The position numbers and the translations under genes are program-made. DNA of 64,000 nt from Cytophagales bacterium (GTDB taxonomy: Bacteria; Bacteroidota; Bacteroidia; Cytophagales; Cyclobacteriaceae): the NCBI GenBank assembly GCA_017303795.1, contig JAFLBR010000012.1, forward strand, positions 62,001 through 126,000, in the 5' to 3' direction. Under the pieces are notes generated by a model that saw only the letters and a program-made list of their open reading frames with translations, ran no database searches and was not told the DNA's origin. Below, one piece after another: positions 26,668 through 34,747 of the stretch. Each line of letters opens with the position of its first letter. Position 1 is the first letter of the stretch.

Positions 26668-26800
26668 TTTGCCACGAAGACACAAAGTCGCAAAGGCTGC
26701 ACAAAGCAATTCTAATCCTAAAGTAAAATCCTACAGATTAACCAAAGAATGATATGCTCTTTGTGATAGCTTAGTGTCTTGGTGCCTTTGTGGCAAAAAA
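26668..26800. repeat. Long imperfect inverted repeat of the TTTGCCACAAAG type
   Basis: The left arm (26668-26706) begins TTTGCCACGAAGACACAAAG. The reverse complement of the right arm (26757-26800) begins TTTTTGCCACAAAGGCACCA. Arms of about 40 bp flank a 50-bp centre. Sequences of this kind occur in many copies in Bacteroidota and some other phyla. It fills the gap between the Amt gene and the AbgB-like gene. Confidence 0.65.
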
Positions 26801-26819
26801 TCAAACGTTCACTAAAGAT

Positions 26820-28127
26820 TTACTTCGTAGAAAGTTTCATCGTTTCGGAATGCTGACTCAGATCAAGTCCTAATTGTTCATCTTCTGGCGAAACCCGCAA
26901 ACGTGTAATCATGCCGGTGATCTTGAAGATTACATACGATCCACCAAACGTAAACACACCTACAATCACCAAAGCCAGCAAATGGTACTTAATGGTTTCG
27001 GTGTTGCCATCCATCAAGCCAACATCTTTAGCAAACACAGCGGTTAATATCATCCCTACAATCCCGCCAAGGCCGTGGCAAGGAAATACATCTAACGTAT
27101 CGTCAAGCGAAGTTTTGTTTTTATAGTACACCGCCATGTTACTTACAATAGAAGCGACAAAGCCTATAAAAATACTTTGACCTAAATTCACAAAACCGGC
27201 TGCGGGTGTAATGGCTACTAATCCTACAACGGCACCAATACACGCACCCATAGCCGAAATTTTTCTGCCCACCAGTGCATCGAACATAACCCACGTAATC
27301 ATTGCCGAAGCGGAAGCCATATTGGTTGTTGCAAATGCCTGCACGGCTAAACCATTTGCAGCCAAGGCCGAGCCCGCATTAAAACCAAACCATCCAAACC
27401 AAAGCATACCCGTACCCAGAATAATAAATGGAATGTTGGCGGGCTGATGTTGTTTCTCTTCGCGCTTGCCTAACACATACGCACCAGCCAATGCCGCAAA
27501 CCCAGCCGACATGTGTACTACTGTGCCTCCGGCAAAATCAAGTACACCCCACACACGCAAAAATCCATCAGGGTGCCAGGTCCAATGTGCCAGCGGACAA
27601 TAGATCAATAATGAAAACAAACACATGAAGATGAGATACGAAGTAAACTTTACGCGCTCAGCAAAGCTTCCGGTAATTAATGCCGGTGTTATAATGGCAA
27701 ATTTCAGTTGGAACAAAGCGAATAACAAAAACGGAAATGTAGGTGCCAATGCCGGATGCGGATTGAGGCCTACATTTTTAAAAGCAAAGAAAGTTGTAGG
27801 GTTACCGATAATACCACCGATGCTATCGCCAAAAGCAAGGCTAAACCCAACCAGGTACCACAACAAACTAATCACGCCAAGTGCAATAAAACTTTGTAAC
27901 ATGGTAGAGATAACATTTTTGAAACTCACCATGCCGCCATAAAAAAATGAAAGACCGGGTGTCATAAACAACACAAACGCAGTGGCCACAATCATCCACG
28001 CGGTATCCGATTTATCGATTGATTCGGCCTGATCGCTGATGGGGTCTCCGGCTTTGAATAGGACAAGAAGTTGCAGAACGGTGAGGATAGCAAAGATTAC
28101 AATCCAACGGGTTTTTGGTTTGCTCAT
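26820..28127 (-). CDS. amt: Ammonium transporter (Amt family)
   Basis: 435 residues with about 11 hydrophobic helices, the normal Amt topology. Family motifs are DTAWMIVATAFVLFMTPGLSFFYGG near the N-terminus, DFAGGTVVHMSAGFAAL with the first pore His, and FPCHGLGGIVGMI with the second. It moves ammonium across the inner membrane. No glnK/PII gene is adjacent, which is common in this phylum but leaves regulation open. Confidence 0.95.
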   Translation of the reverse strand: MSKPKTRWIVIFAILTVLQLLVLFKAGDPISDQAESIDKSDTAWMIVATAFVLFMTPGLSFFYGGMVSFKNVISTMLQSFIALGVISLLWYLVGFSLAFGDSIGGIIGNPTTFFAFKNVGLNPHPALAPTFPFLLFALFQLKFAIITPALITGSFAERVKFTSYLIFMCLFSLLIYCPLAHWTWHPDGFLRVWGVLDFAGGTVVHMSAGFAALAGAYVLGKREEKQHQPANIPFIILGTGMLWFGWFGFNAGSALAANGLAVQAFATTNMASASAMITWVMFDALVGRKISAMGACIGAVVGLVAITPAAGFVNLGQSIFIGFVASIVSNMAVYYKNKTSLDDTLDVFPCHGLGGIVGMILTAVFAKDVGLMDGNTETIKYHLLALVIVGVFTFGGSYVIFKITGMITRLRVSPEDEQLGLDLSQHSETMKLSTK

Positions 28128-28244
28128 AGGGAGGTAGATTTAGGTCAAAGTAAACCCAATTAGGTTTAATTTTACCCTATCGATACCAAAATATTACTGA
28201 AAACGATTTAGATGAGTTAAAAATTAACCTAACAGTTGTAAAGG

Positions 28245-29681
28245 TTAAGGTTTCTTCTTCTCCAGGATTTTCTTTTTGAGGGCGAGTCCGGCTTTGCCCC
28301 GCGCACGCAGAATCCACTGAATATCGGAGCCGGTTATTAAAGAAGCATGCGAAGTAATGGCCAGCGAATCGACTGTGAGTTTTACTTTGTTACCCGATTT
28401 ACCTTGCGCAATAGCGGTTTCAATTAATTGCGGCAATGCGCTTAACTCTTCGGTTAAATCTTTCTTCACCGTATCGGCCAGAATAGCCACAAGGTTATCG
28501 TGCATCATCCAATCGGCAGTGTTGAGCAAGGCTTCTTCGGTACTTAAATCGTAACGTAAATTAGTTAACCCGATTACCTGATGAATGGTATCGTAATAGG
28601 GCAATGCTTTAAAATAAATTTTACCACGCAGCGCGCCTCGCACCCGAAGTTCAAGCGCCAACTCTTGTTCGCTACCATACAACTCGGCATGGTGCAGTTT
28701 TACGATATAGTTATTATATGTGAGCGACATCTTTTCGAGATTACGATTTACAAAGGCATTGATCTGGTAAAACGGCAAGTTGGCATGCACGTATAAATCC
28801 AGTTCATCTTCTTCGTTAGGTGCATACCGGTGGCGTGGCAAAGGGCCGGGTTCAATTACCATCGGTTGCTCAAACCAACTATATACCCGCGCCTTTAAGG
28901 TTACCATTCCCGAAATGTTTCCATCCGGATTGGGATTCCACCGCGAACTTAAGGCTTCCGCTTTGGTGGTAAGTCCAATCTGCGGTTCAGTCTTTTTTAT
29001 AATGATGGGTTTATGAATATCGTTCCATACTTTTTCAATCACCTTGCGGCTATCAATTACTTCGTACATCAGGCTATCAAACCGATGGGTAAGTTTTTCT
29101 TCGTTGCGTTCCAGATATTTATCGGCCAGCCCGCGCAGGTTTACATTTACAAAAACTACTTTAAGGGTGGGCTCCATTTTCCAGATCACGGTATCAATAG
29201 CCGTTGTTGATTTTAAACCCCAGCGGTCGTCCAGCATTACATTTGATTTAAGTCGCATTACTACTTCAGCCACCACAGGTTTATCGTTGCTGATACGAAT
29301 ACCAGCAGCTTTTTTCATAAACTTAAACTCAATGCGTAAGGGTACTTCGGCTGTAAGCAGTCCGGGTTTCCAGTTTAACTTGATTGCATCAAACCGTTCG
29401 AGTCCCAGGTAAACACTGTCTTTTTTCTTATCGCCTACGGCCATCCATTCATGTAAAAAAACTCCACTAAGTTTTTTATTCACGGTTGTTTCCAGATCGC
29501 GCAATGAAAAATCGAGTGGAATGCGCAGTGTTGAAACCGGTACCTGCAAGGTTGAGTCGAGCATAGAGCGCGGAGGCGCAACCGGCTTTACCGAAGGGTT
29601 ACGAGAACTATAATACCAACAGGCTCCGGCAGCGCCTATGGCCAGCAGTATGATTAGTAAAATTACTCTTCGGATTACCAT
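28245..29681 (-). CDS. DUF4403-family protein
   Basis: 478 residues with one N-terminal membrane anchor (about 5-25, VILLIILLAIGAAGACWYY). The rest is soluble and probably extracytoplasmic. It follows the DUF4403 pattern of repeated beta-rich segments (STLRIPLDFSLRDLETTVNK, EVPLRIEFKFMKKAAGIRIS, GLTNLRYDLSTEEALLNTAD). The family is restricted mainly to Bacteroidota/Proteobacteria and resembles lipid-binding tubular folds. I know of no demonstrated function. It diverges from the amidohydrolase at 29764 by 82 bp. Confidence 0.75.
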   Translation of the reverse strand: MVIRRVILLIILLAIGAAGACWYYSSRNPSVKPVAPPRSMLDSTLQVPVSTLRIPLDFSLRDLETTVNKKLSGVFLHEWMAVGDKKKDSVYLGLERFDAIKLNWKPGLLTAEVPLRIEFKFMKKAAGIRISNDKPVVAEVVMRLKSNVMLDDRWGLKSTTAIDTVIWKMEPTLKVVFVNVNLRGLADKYLERNEEKLTHRFDSLMYEVIDSRKVIEKVWNDIHKPIIIKKTEPQIGLTTKAEALSSRWNPNPDGNISGMVTLKARVYSWFEQPMVIEPGPLPRHRYAPNEEDELDLYVHANLPFYQINAFVNRNLEKMSLTYNNYIVKLHHAELYGSEQELALELRVRGALRGKIYFKALPYYDTIHQVIGLTNLRYDLSTEEALLNTADWMMHDNLVAILADTVKKDLTEELSALPQLIETAIAQGKSGNKVKLTVDSLAITSHASLITGSDIQWILRARGKAGLALKKKILEKKKP

Positions 29682-29763
29682 TTATACTTAATTTCAGAAG
29701 TACTCAACACACAATGATGGTTTAACTTGTTGAAAATACCTACTTTCCAAAAAACATTACTAC

Positions 29764-31338
29764 ATGCGTCAATTATTTTTCCTCAGTCTGGTTTGCATCA
29801 CACTGGTAGCACAGGCACAAATCGCGAAAGCACCCGAAGTAAAAGAAGGCGAAGGGCCCTACACCCAACTCATCATTCGCGGAGTTATCTTAATAAATGG
29901 TACCGGTGCACCACCCATTGGGCCGGTTGATATTGTGGTGAAACAAAATCGCATTGTAAACATTGCCAACGTTGGTTATCCCGGTGTGCCGATTAATGAA
30001 GCCCGCAGACCAAAACTGGAAGCGGGTGGTAAAGAGTTGGATTGCAGCGGCATGTACCTGATGCCCGGCTTTGTAGATATGCATGGCCACATTGGTGGTA
30101 GCCAGGCTCCGTTTGCCGAATATGTTTTTAAACTCTGGATGGCACACGGTATTACTACTATTCGCGAACCTTCTTCCGGTAACGGATTGGATTGGGTGCT
30201 TGAACATAAAACCAAAAGTGCGCAGAATAAGATAACGGCACCTCGCATTTATGCTTACACGGCCTTTGGTATGGGCGCGAAAGAACCCATTGTTACGGCC
30301 GATCAGGCGCGCGCGTGGGTTGTTGAAAACAAAAACAAAGGTGCTGATGGGATAAAATTTTTTGGCGCTGCACCCGAAGTAATGGAGGCAGCTCTTAAAA
30401 AGAATAAAGAACTTGGTTTACGTTCGGCCACACACCACGCACAAATGAGTGTGGCGCAATGGAATGTTTTACACTCGGCCCGTGCCGGACTTACCAGCAT
30501 GGAGCATTGGTATGGTTTACCCGAAGCGTTGTTCACCAACCAAACCATACAAAACTTTTCACTCGATTATAATTATCAAAATGAAATGGATCGCTTTGGC
30601 GATGCCGGAACATTATGGAAACAAGCAGCACCACCACATTCCGATCATTGGAACAAAGTGATGAATGAATTGCTGGCGCTGAATTTTACGTTAGATCCAA
30701 CTTTTAATATTTACGAAGCCAACCGCGACTTGCATCGCGCGCGCAGGGCCGAGTGGCATGAAGATTATACGTTACCAACGTTGTGGGCTTTCTATCAGCC
30801 CAGCAAAATTTCGCATGGCTCGTACTGGCATGCGTGGGGTACGGAGCAGGAAATTCAATGGCGTGAAAATTATAGATTGTGGATGGCTTTTGTAAACGAA
30901 TATAAAAACCGGGGCGGTCGCGTAACCACAGGTTCTGATTCGGGTTTCATTTTTCAATTGTATGGTTTTGCGTACATCCGCGAACTGGAGTTGTTGCGCG
31001 AAGCAGGCTTTCATCCATTGGAAGTTATTCGTTCGGCAACACTTTATGGGGCGCAGGCATTGGGTGCCGATAAAGATCTGGGCTCGGTTGAAATTGGTAA
31101 GCTGGCCGACTTTGTAATTGTAACAGAAAATCCTTTGCCCAATTTGCAAACCCTTTACGGAACCGGTGCGATAAAACTAACCGATGATAATAAAGTAGTT
31201 CGCGCAGGCGGAGTAAAATATACCGTGAAGGATGGTATAGTTTACGATGCAAAGAAACTATTAGCCGATGTAAAGAAGCTGGTAGAAGAAGAAAAACGTA
31301 AAGCTGGATTTACGTTGAAACAACCGGGTAACGAATAA
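29764..31338 (+). CDS. Secreted metal-dependent amidohydrolase
   Basis: 524 residues with a signal peptide (MRQLFFLSLVCITLVAQAQ). The amidohydrolase superfamily barrel has the first metal pair in GFVDMHGHIGG, further His ligands in SATHHAQMS and SMEHWYG, and the catalytic Asp in TTGSDSGFI. The end (LGSVEIGKLADFVIVTENPL) is the classic family close. It is nearest to imidazolonepropionase/prolidase-like exported members that hydrolyse cyclic amides or dipeptides. The exact substrate is unknown. The TPR lipoprotein gene starts 12 bp after its stop and is probably co-transcribed. Confidence 0.85.
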   Translation: MRQLFFLSLVCITLVAQAQIAKAPEVKEGEGPYTQLIIRGVILINGTGAPPIGPVDIVVKQNRIVNIANVGYPGVPINEARRPKLEAGGKELDCSGMYLMPGFVDMHGHIGGSQAPFAEYVFKLWMAHGITTIREPSSGNGLDWVLEHKTKSAQNKITAPRIYAYTAFGMGAKEPIVTADQARAWVVENKNKGADGIKFFGAAPEVMEAALKKNKELGLRSATHHAQMSVAQWNVLHSARAGLTSMEHWYGLPEALFTNQTIQNFSLDYNYQNEMDRFGDAGTLWKQAAPPHSDHWNKVMNELLALNFTLDPTFNIYEANRDLHRARRAEWHEDYTLPTLWAFYQPSKISHGSYWHAWGTEQEIQWRENYRLWMAFVNEYKNRGGRVTTGSDSGFIFQLYGFAYIRELELLREAGFHPLEVIRSATLYGAQALGADKDLGSVEIGKLADFVIVTENPLPNLQTLYGTGAIKLTDDNKVVRAGGVKYTVKDGIVYDAKKLLADVKKLVEEEKRKAGFTLKQPGNE

Positions 31339-31350
31339 ATTTACATAATC

Positions 31351-32286
31351 ATGAAACGTTTTATTTTATTCATTGCATTGGCTTTGGTGGCGTTTGCCTG
31401 CAAAGAAAATAATCCTGAACAAGCTGCGGCCGAAGCGGCTGAAGTGTATTCGTTATTGGGTTTGGAATATTATGCTCCAACCGAACCCAATCCAAAAGCA
31501 GATAGCAACCTGGCAGTAGCGCAGAAAAATTTTGATGCCGATGCTTCCGAAGAGAATTACATCTGGTTGGGGCGTAGGCTGGCGTATAAAGTAAAATACA
31601 ATCAGGCCATTGATGTGTTTACCGAAGGCATTGAACAATATCCTAACTCTTACAAACTCTATCGCCATCGCGGGCACCGCTATATTTCGCAACGCAAATT
31701 AGATGCCGCCATTGCCGACTTTACCAAAGCGGCTGAGTTAATGCCAGCAACACCATTAGAAATTGAGCCCGATGGCATACCTAACAAAATCAACAAGCCG
31801 TTATCTACTACACAATTTAATGTGTGGTATCATTTAGGTTTGGCGCATTACCTGAAAGGTGAATTTGACAAAGCCGAACAAGCTTACTTAAAATGTATGG
31901 AGGTAAGCGATAATGATGATCTGATTACGGCCACGGTAGATTGGTTGTACATGACTTACCGCAGTCAAGGCAAAACAGATGAAGCAAAACTGTTGTTGGA
32001 AAAAATTACTCCTAACATGACAATTGTTGAAAATGATTCTTACTTCAAGCGACTCAATCTCTATAAAGGCAGCCTTCCCGTTGATTCGGTGCTGAACGTA
32101 AGCAGCACTTCAACCGATGCCGACCTGGCCATTGCCACGCAAGGTTATGGCGTGGGCAACTGGCATTTGTACCATGGCGATACTGTGCAGGCTATTGCTG
32201 TTTTCGAGCGTGTGATAGGCGGAAAACACTTTTCTGCTTTTGGATTTATTGCAGCCGAAGCTGACCTGGCGCGGATAAGAGAATAA
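31351..32286 (+). CDS. TPR-repeat lipoprotein
   Basis: 311 residues with the lipobox ALVAFAC (C17). At least three tetratricopeptide-like helix pairs are visible: NYIWLGRRLAYKVKYNQAID, YKLYRHRGHRYISQRKLDAA and VWYHLGLAHYLKGEFDKAEQ. TPR domains mediate protein contacts. As a lipoprotein paired with the secreted amidohydrolase it may help place or stabilise that enzyme, but this is inference from the 12-bp spacing only. tRNA-Arg follows 67 bp later. Confidence 0.8.
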   Translation: MKRFILFIALALVAFACKENNPEQAAAEAAEVYSLLGLEYYAPTEPNPKADSNLAVAQKNFDADASEENYIWLGRRLAYKVKYNQAIDVFTEGIEQYPNSYKLYRHRGHRYISQRKLDAAIADFTKAAELMPATPLEIEPDGIPNKINKPLSTTQFNVWYHLGLAHYLKGEFDKAEQAYLKCMEVSDNDDLITATVDWLYMTYRSQGKTDEAKLLLEKITPNMTIVENDSYFKRLNLYKGSLPVDSVLNVSSTSTDADLAIATQGYGVGNWHLYHGDTVQAIAVFERVIGGKHFSAFGFIAAEADLARIRE

Positions 32287-32317
32287 ATTGCACTGGCTTT
32301 ATTTTCTCTTAAATTTG
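32287..32317 (+). promoter_or_regulatory. Candidate promoter of tRNA-Arg
   Basis: ATTG (32287-32290), 19-bp spacer, TAAATTTG (32310-32317). The -7 element matches TAnnTTTG exactly, and the -33 element matches three of four bases. The tRNA begins 36 bp downstream. Confidence 0.5.
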
Positions 32318-32353
32318 CGGCCTGTTTGTGAGACTTTAATGCCTCAAAAAACT

Positions 32354-32425
32354 GGTCCCGTAGTTCAATGGATAGAATAGGAGTTTCCTAAACTTTTGAT
32401 GCAGGTTCGATTCCTGTCGGGACTA
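32354..32425 (+). tRNA. tRNA-Arg (anticodon CCT)
   Basis: A 72-nt cloverleaf. The 7-bp acceptor is GGTCCCG/CGGGACT. The D stem is GTTC/GAAT and the anticodon stem GGAGT/ACTTT, with loop TTCCTAA (anticodon CCT). The T stem is GCAGG/CCTGT around TTCGATT. The discriminator is A, with no CCA encoded. A diverged second copy lies at 34670-34741, on the far side of a two-gene cassette. Confidence 0.93.
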
Positions 32426-32504
32426 CTAATTGTACCTGATGCACCATTTTACGCAAAGTCATTGACTTTCGAGTTAGTTAAGAAATGGATTTAATGTAAA
32501 AATA

Positions 32505-33956
32505 ATGATTACACGAATTAAAATTGACGGCTTTAAAAGCTTGCTAAATACAGAATTGTATTTTGGACCTTTTACTTGCATAGCGGGAGCAAATGCAATT
32601 GGGAAGTCCAATTTTTTTGATGCTTTGTCTTTTTTATCAAAACTTGCAGATAATACCATCCTCTATGCAGCAAAATCAATAAGAAGCGAAGAGCAGAAGC
32701 ATTCTGACATTAAAGATATTTTTTTTAAAAGCGGTAAAGAATATTACGAAAAAATGTCTTTTGAGATTGATATGTTAGTTTCTAAAAAAGCAGAGGATGA
32801 TTTAGGTCAAGATGCAGAGGCAAGTATCACTAGTCTCAGATATTCGCTTGAACTAAAATTGAATCTCGATAACACGGAAGGCCAACCGATACAAATAATT
32901 AAAGAAGAGCTCAGGCCGATAACTTTGGGTGAAACAAAGAAAGGAATTCATTTTGAAAGGGACAAAAATTGGGTAAACTCAGTGGTGTTAGGAAAAAAGA
33001 CAACTGCCTTTATAACCACATTGTCAGAAAAAATAAAACTTCATCAAGATGGAAATAAGGGCAGGACAACGGAATTTATTGCTGAAAAAATGCCACGGAC
33101 ACTCTTATCGACCGTTACATCCGAGTCGCCTACGGCTTTTTTGGCCAGACAAGAGATGCGAAACTGGATTATGTTGCAGTTTGAACCAAGTGCTTTGAGA
33201 CAACCAAATAGCACTTACGAAGTTAAGAATGCAGAGATAACGGCTAATGGCAGTAATTTACCAGCAACATTGTACAGGTTGCATACCGAAAAAAATGAAA
33301 ACGATGTTTATCAAAAATTAACCAATAAATTAAAGAGTCTTGTTAATGATGTAGATGAAATAAATGTTGATAAAGACGAAAAGAGAGATTTGTTAACGCT
33401 TCAAATTAAGTTTAAAGACGGTCTTGTTTTGCCTGCTCAATCACTCTCTGATGGCACGCTGAGATTTTTGGGATTGGCCATTATTCAGGAAGACAACAAA
33501 AGCAGCGGACTTATTTGTTTGGAAGAACCAGAGAATGGCATAAACCCTAAAAAGGTAAATGAAATGGTAAACTTGTTAGAGGATATGGCAACTGATACGG
33601 CCTATGAAGTGAATGAAGACAATCCTTTAAGGCAAGTTATTATTAATTCTCACTCTCCCTTGGTCGTTAGAACTGTTTCGGCTGAGAGTTTGTATTTAGC
33701 TACAGAACGTGAGGTCTATTCTGATTTTTTTCAGAAAAAAATTAAACACACTAAGTTCTCTGCGTTGAACAATACTTGGAAAACGGATAATTATCTGATA
33801 GATGCCACTACTATCGGGGATATTATCTGTTATTTAGATAATTCTCAAGTCAATATCAATAAATCAGTGAACGAGTCGTCAGAAGTATACAAGGCCAAAA
33901 GCAAAAAGAAAAGGACGGTTGCAGAAAGTATTAATCAATTAAATCTTCAATTCTAG
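32505..33956 (+). CDS. AAA/ABC-type ATPase (AAA_15/AAA_21, OLD/RloA-like), putative defence ATPase
   Basis: 483 residues. The N-terminus is typical of SMC-like ATPases (MITRIKIDGFKSL), with Walker A GANAIGKS at 28-35. A long middle region holds the coiled/variable insert. The ABC signature is LSDGTLRFL near 314. Walker B is LICLEEPENGI near 335-345 and the H-loop NSHSP near 380. This is the ATPase type found in AbiL, PARIS (AriA) and OLD-related anti-phage systems. Its stop is 3 bp before the Toprim-like gene, so the two act as a pair. AT-rich base use and flanking tRNA copies suggest transfer. The precise system is unidentified. Confidence 0.82.
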   Translation: MITRIKIDGFKSLLNTELYFGPFTCIAGANAIGKSNFFDALSFLSKLADNTILYAAKSIRSEEQKHSDIKDIFFKSGKEYYEKMSFEIDMLVSKKAEDDLGQDAEASITSLRYSLELKLNLDNTEGQPIQIIKEELRPITLGETKKGIHFERDKNWVNSVVLGKKTTAFITTLSEKIKLHQDGNKGRTTEFIAEKMPRTLLSTVTSESPTAFLARQEMRNWIMLQFEPSALRQPNSTYEVKNAEITANGSNLPATLYRLHTEKNENDVYQKLTNKLKSLVNDVDEINVDKDEKRDLLTLQIKFKDGLVLPAQSLSDGTLRFLGLAIIQEDNKSSGLICLEEPENGINPKKVNEMVNLLEDMATDTAYEVNEDNPLRQVIINSHSPLVVRTVSAESLYLATEREVYSDFFQKKIKHTKFSALNNTWKTDNYLIDATTIGDIICYLDNSQVNINKSVNESSEVYKAKSKKKRTVAESINQLNLQF

Positions 33957-33959
33957 AAA

Positions 33960-34604
33960 ATGCCTGAATTGAGATTTACATTGATAGCCGATGGTAGTTC
34001 AGACAGCACCTTATTGACTGTAATTAAGTGGCTATTAGACGATGTATATCCTACCATCGCAGTTCAAAGAAGTTTTGCGGATTTTAGACATCTTCCGAAA
34101 CCACCCCAAGCAGGTGACATCCAAGCACGAATAGATTGTGCTAGTCAATATTATCCATTCGATATCCTTATTTATCACCGTGATGCTGAAAGTAGAGATA
34201 AGGGAATAGTTCTTCAGCGAAAAAATGAAATTTTAGCCAATCTCGTTGATTCAGAAATTGTTGTGTGTGTTATTCCTGTTGAAATGATGGAGGCATGGCT
34301 TTTAATTAGTGGAGAGGCTATAAAAAAAGCGGCTGGAAATCGAGGCTACAATAAGGATATGAAACTTCCGGCAATACAAGCAATAGAGGCCGTATCTAAC
34401 CCCAAAGATCTTCTTCACCAAATATTGAAACAAGTAAGTGGATTGAAGGGTAGGAGACTAAATAGTTTCAATGTGCATCAAGCTGTTCATTTGGTTGCGG
34501 AAAACATTTCAGATTTTTCCTCCTTAAGACAACTAAATTCGTTTCGAGTCTTCGAGAAGGATTTAAGAGAAGCTGTTGATAAGATAGTGGCAAATGGCAA
34601 TTAG
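33960..34604 (+). CDS. Toprim-like partner protein of the ATPase (putative effector nuclease)
   Basis: 214 residues. The start LIADGSSDSTLL matches the first Toprim-type motif (acid-G-x-x-D), and DILIYHRDAES (D75, E77) matches the second acidic motif. A further conserved-looking part reads PVEMMEAWLL (106-115), followed by AAGNR, LP, NPKDLL and GRR. I recall this signature in unnamed partners of AAA_21 ATPases, loosely like DUF4276, but cannot assign a Pfam family. In PARIS, OLD and AbiL/RloB-type systems such a partner is the nuclease or toxin that the ATPase controls. That role here is inference. Confidence 0.65.
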   Translation: MPELRFTLIADGSSDSTLLTVIKWLLDDVYPTIAVQRSFADFRHLPKPPQAGDIQARIDCASQYYPFDILIYHRDAESRDKGIVLQRKNEILANLVDSEIVVCVIPVEMMEAWLLISGEAIKKAAGNRGYNKDMKLPAIQAIEAVSNPKDLLHQILKQVSGLKGRRLNSFNVHQAVHLVAENISDFSSLRQLNSFRVFEKDLREAVDKIVANGN

Positions 34605-34649
34605 ATTAAATCTGCCTGTTGCAAAAATGTATTCAACCCATTCCAATTT

Positions 34650-34657
34650 TACCTTTG
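34650..34657 (+). promoter_or_regulatory. -7 element before the second tRNA-Arg copy
   Basis: TACCTTTG fits TAnnTTTG and ends 12 bp before the tRNA-like sequence, the same spacing as at tRNA-Ala. A good -33 TTTG is not seen at the right distance. Confidence 0.4.
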
Positions 34658-34669
34658 ACAACTTTCTTT

Positions 34670-34741
34670 GGTTCCTTAGTTCAATGGATAGAATAGAAGT
34701 TTCCTAAACTTTTGATCCCAGTTCGATTTTGGGTGAGACTA
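34670..34741 (+). tRNA. Diverged second tRNA-Arg(CCT)-like gene
   Basis: 72 nt, identical to 32354-32425 at 60 of 72 positions. This includes an unbroken D-arm block and the whole anticodon loop (CCT). The T stem differs at several bases yet is still fully paired (CCCAG/TTGGG), and the anticodon stem change keeps pairing. The acceptor (GGTTCCT/TGAGACT) has two mismatches. It may be a weakened or dead gene, or the tRNA-like end of an integrated element. I therefore call it tRNA-like rather than surely functional. Confidence 0.65.
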
Positions 34742-34747
34742 CAAAAT

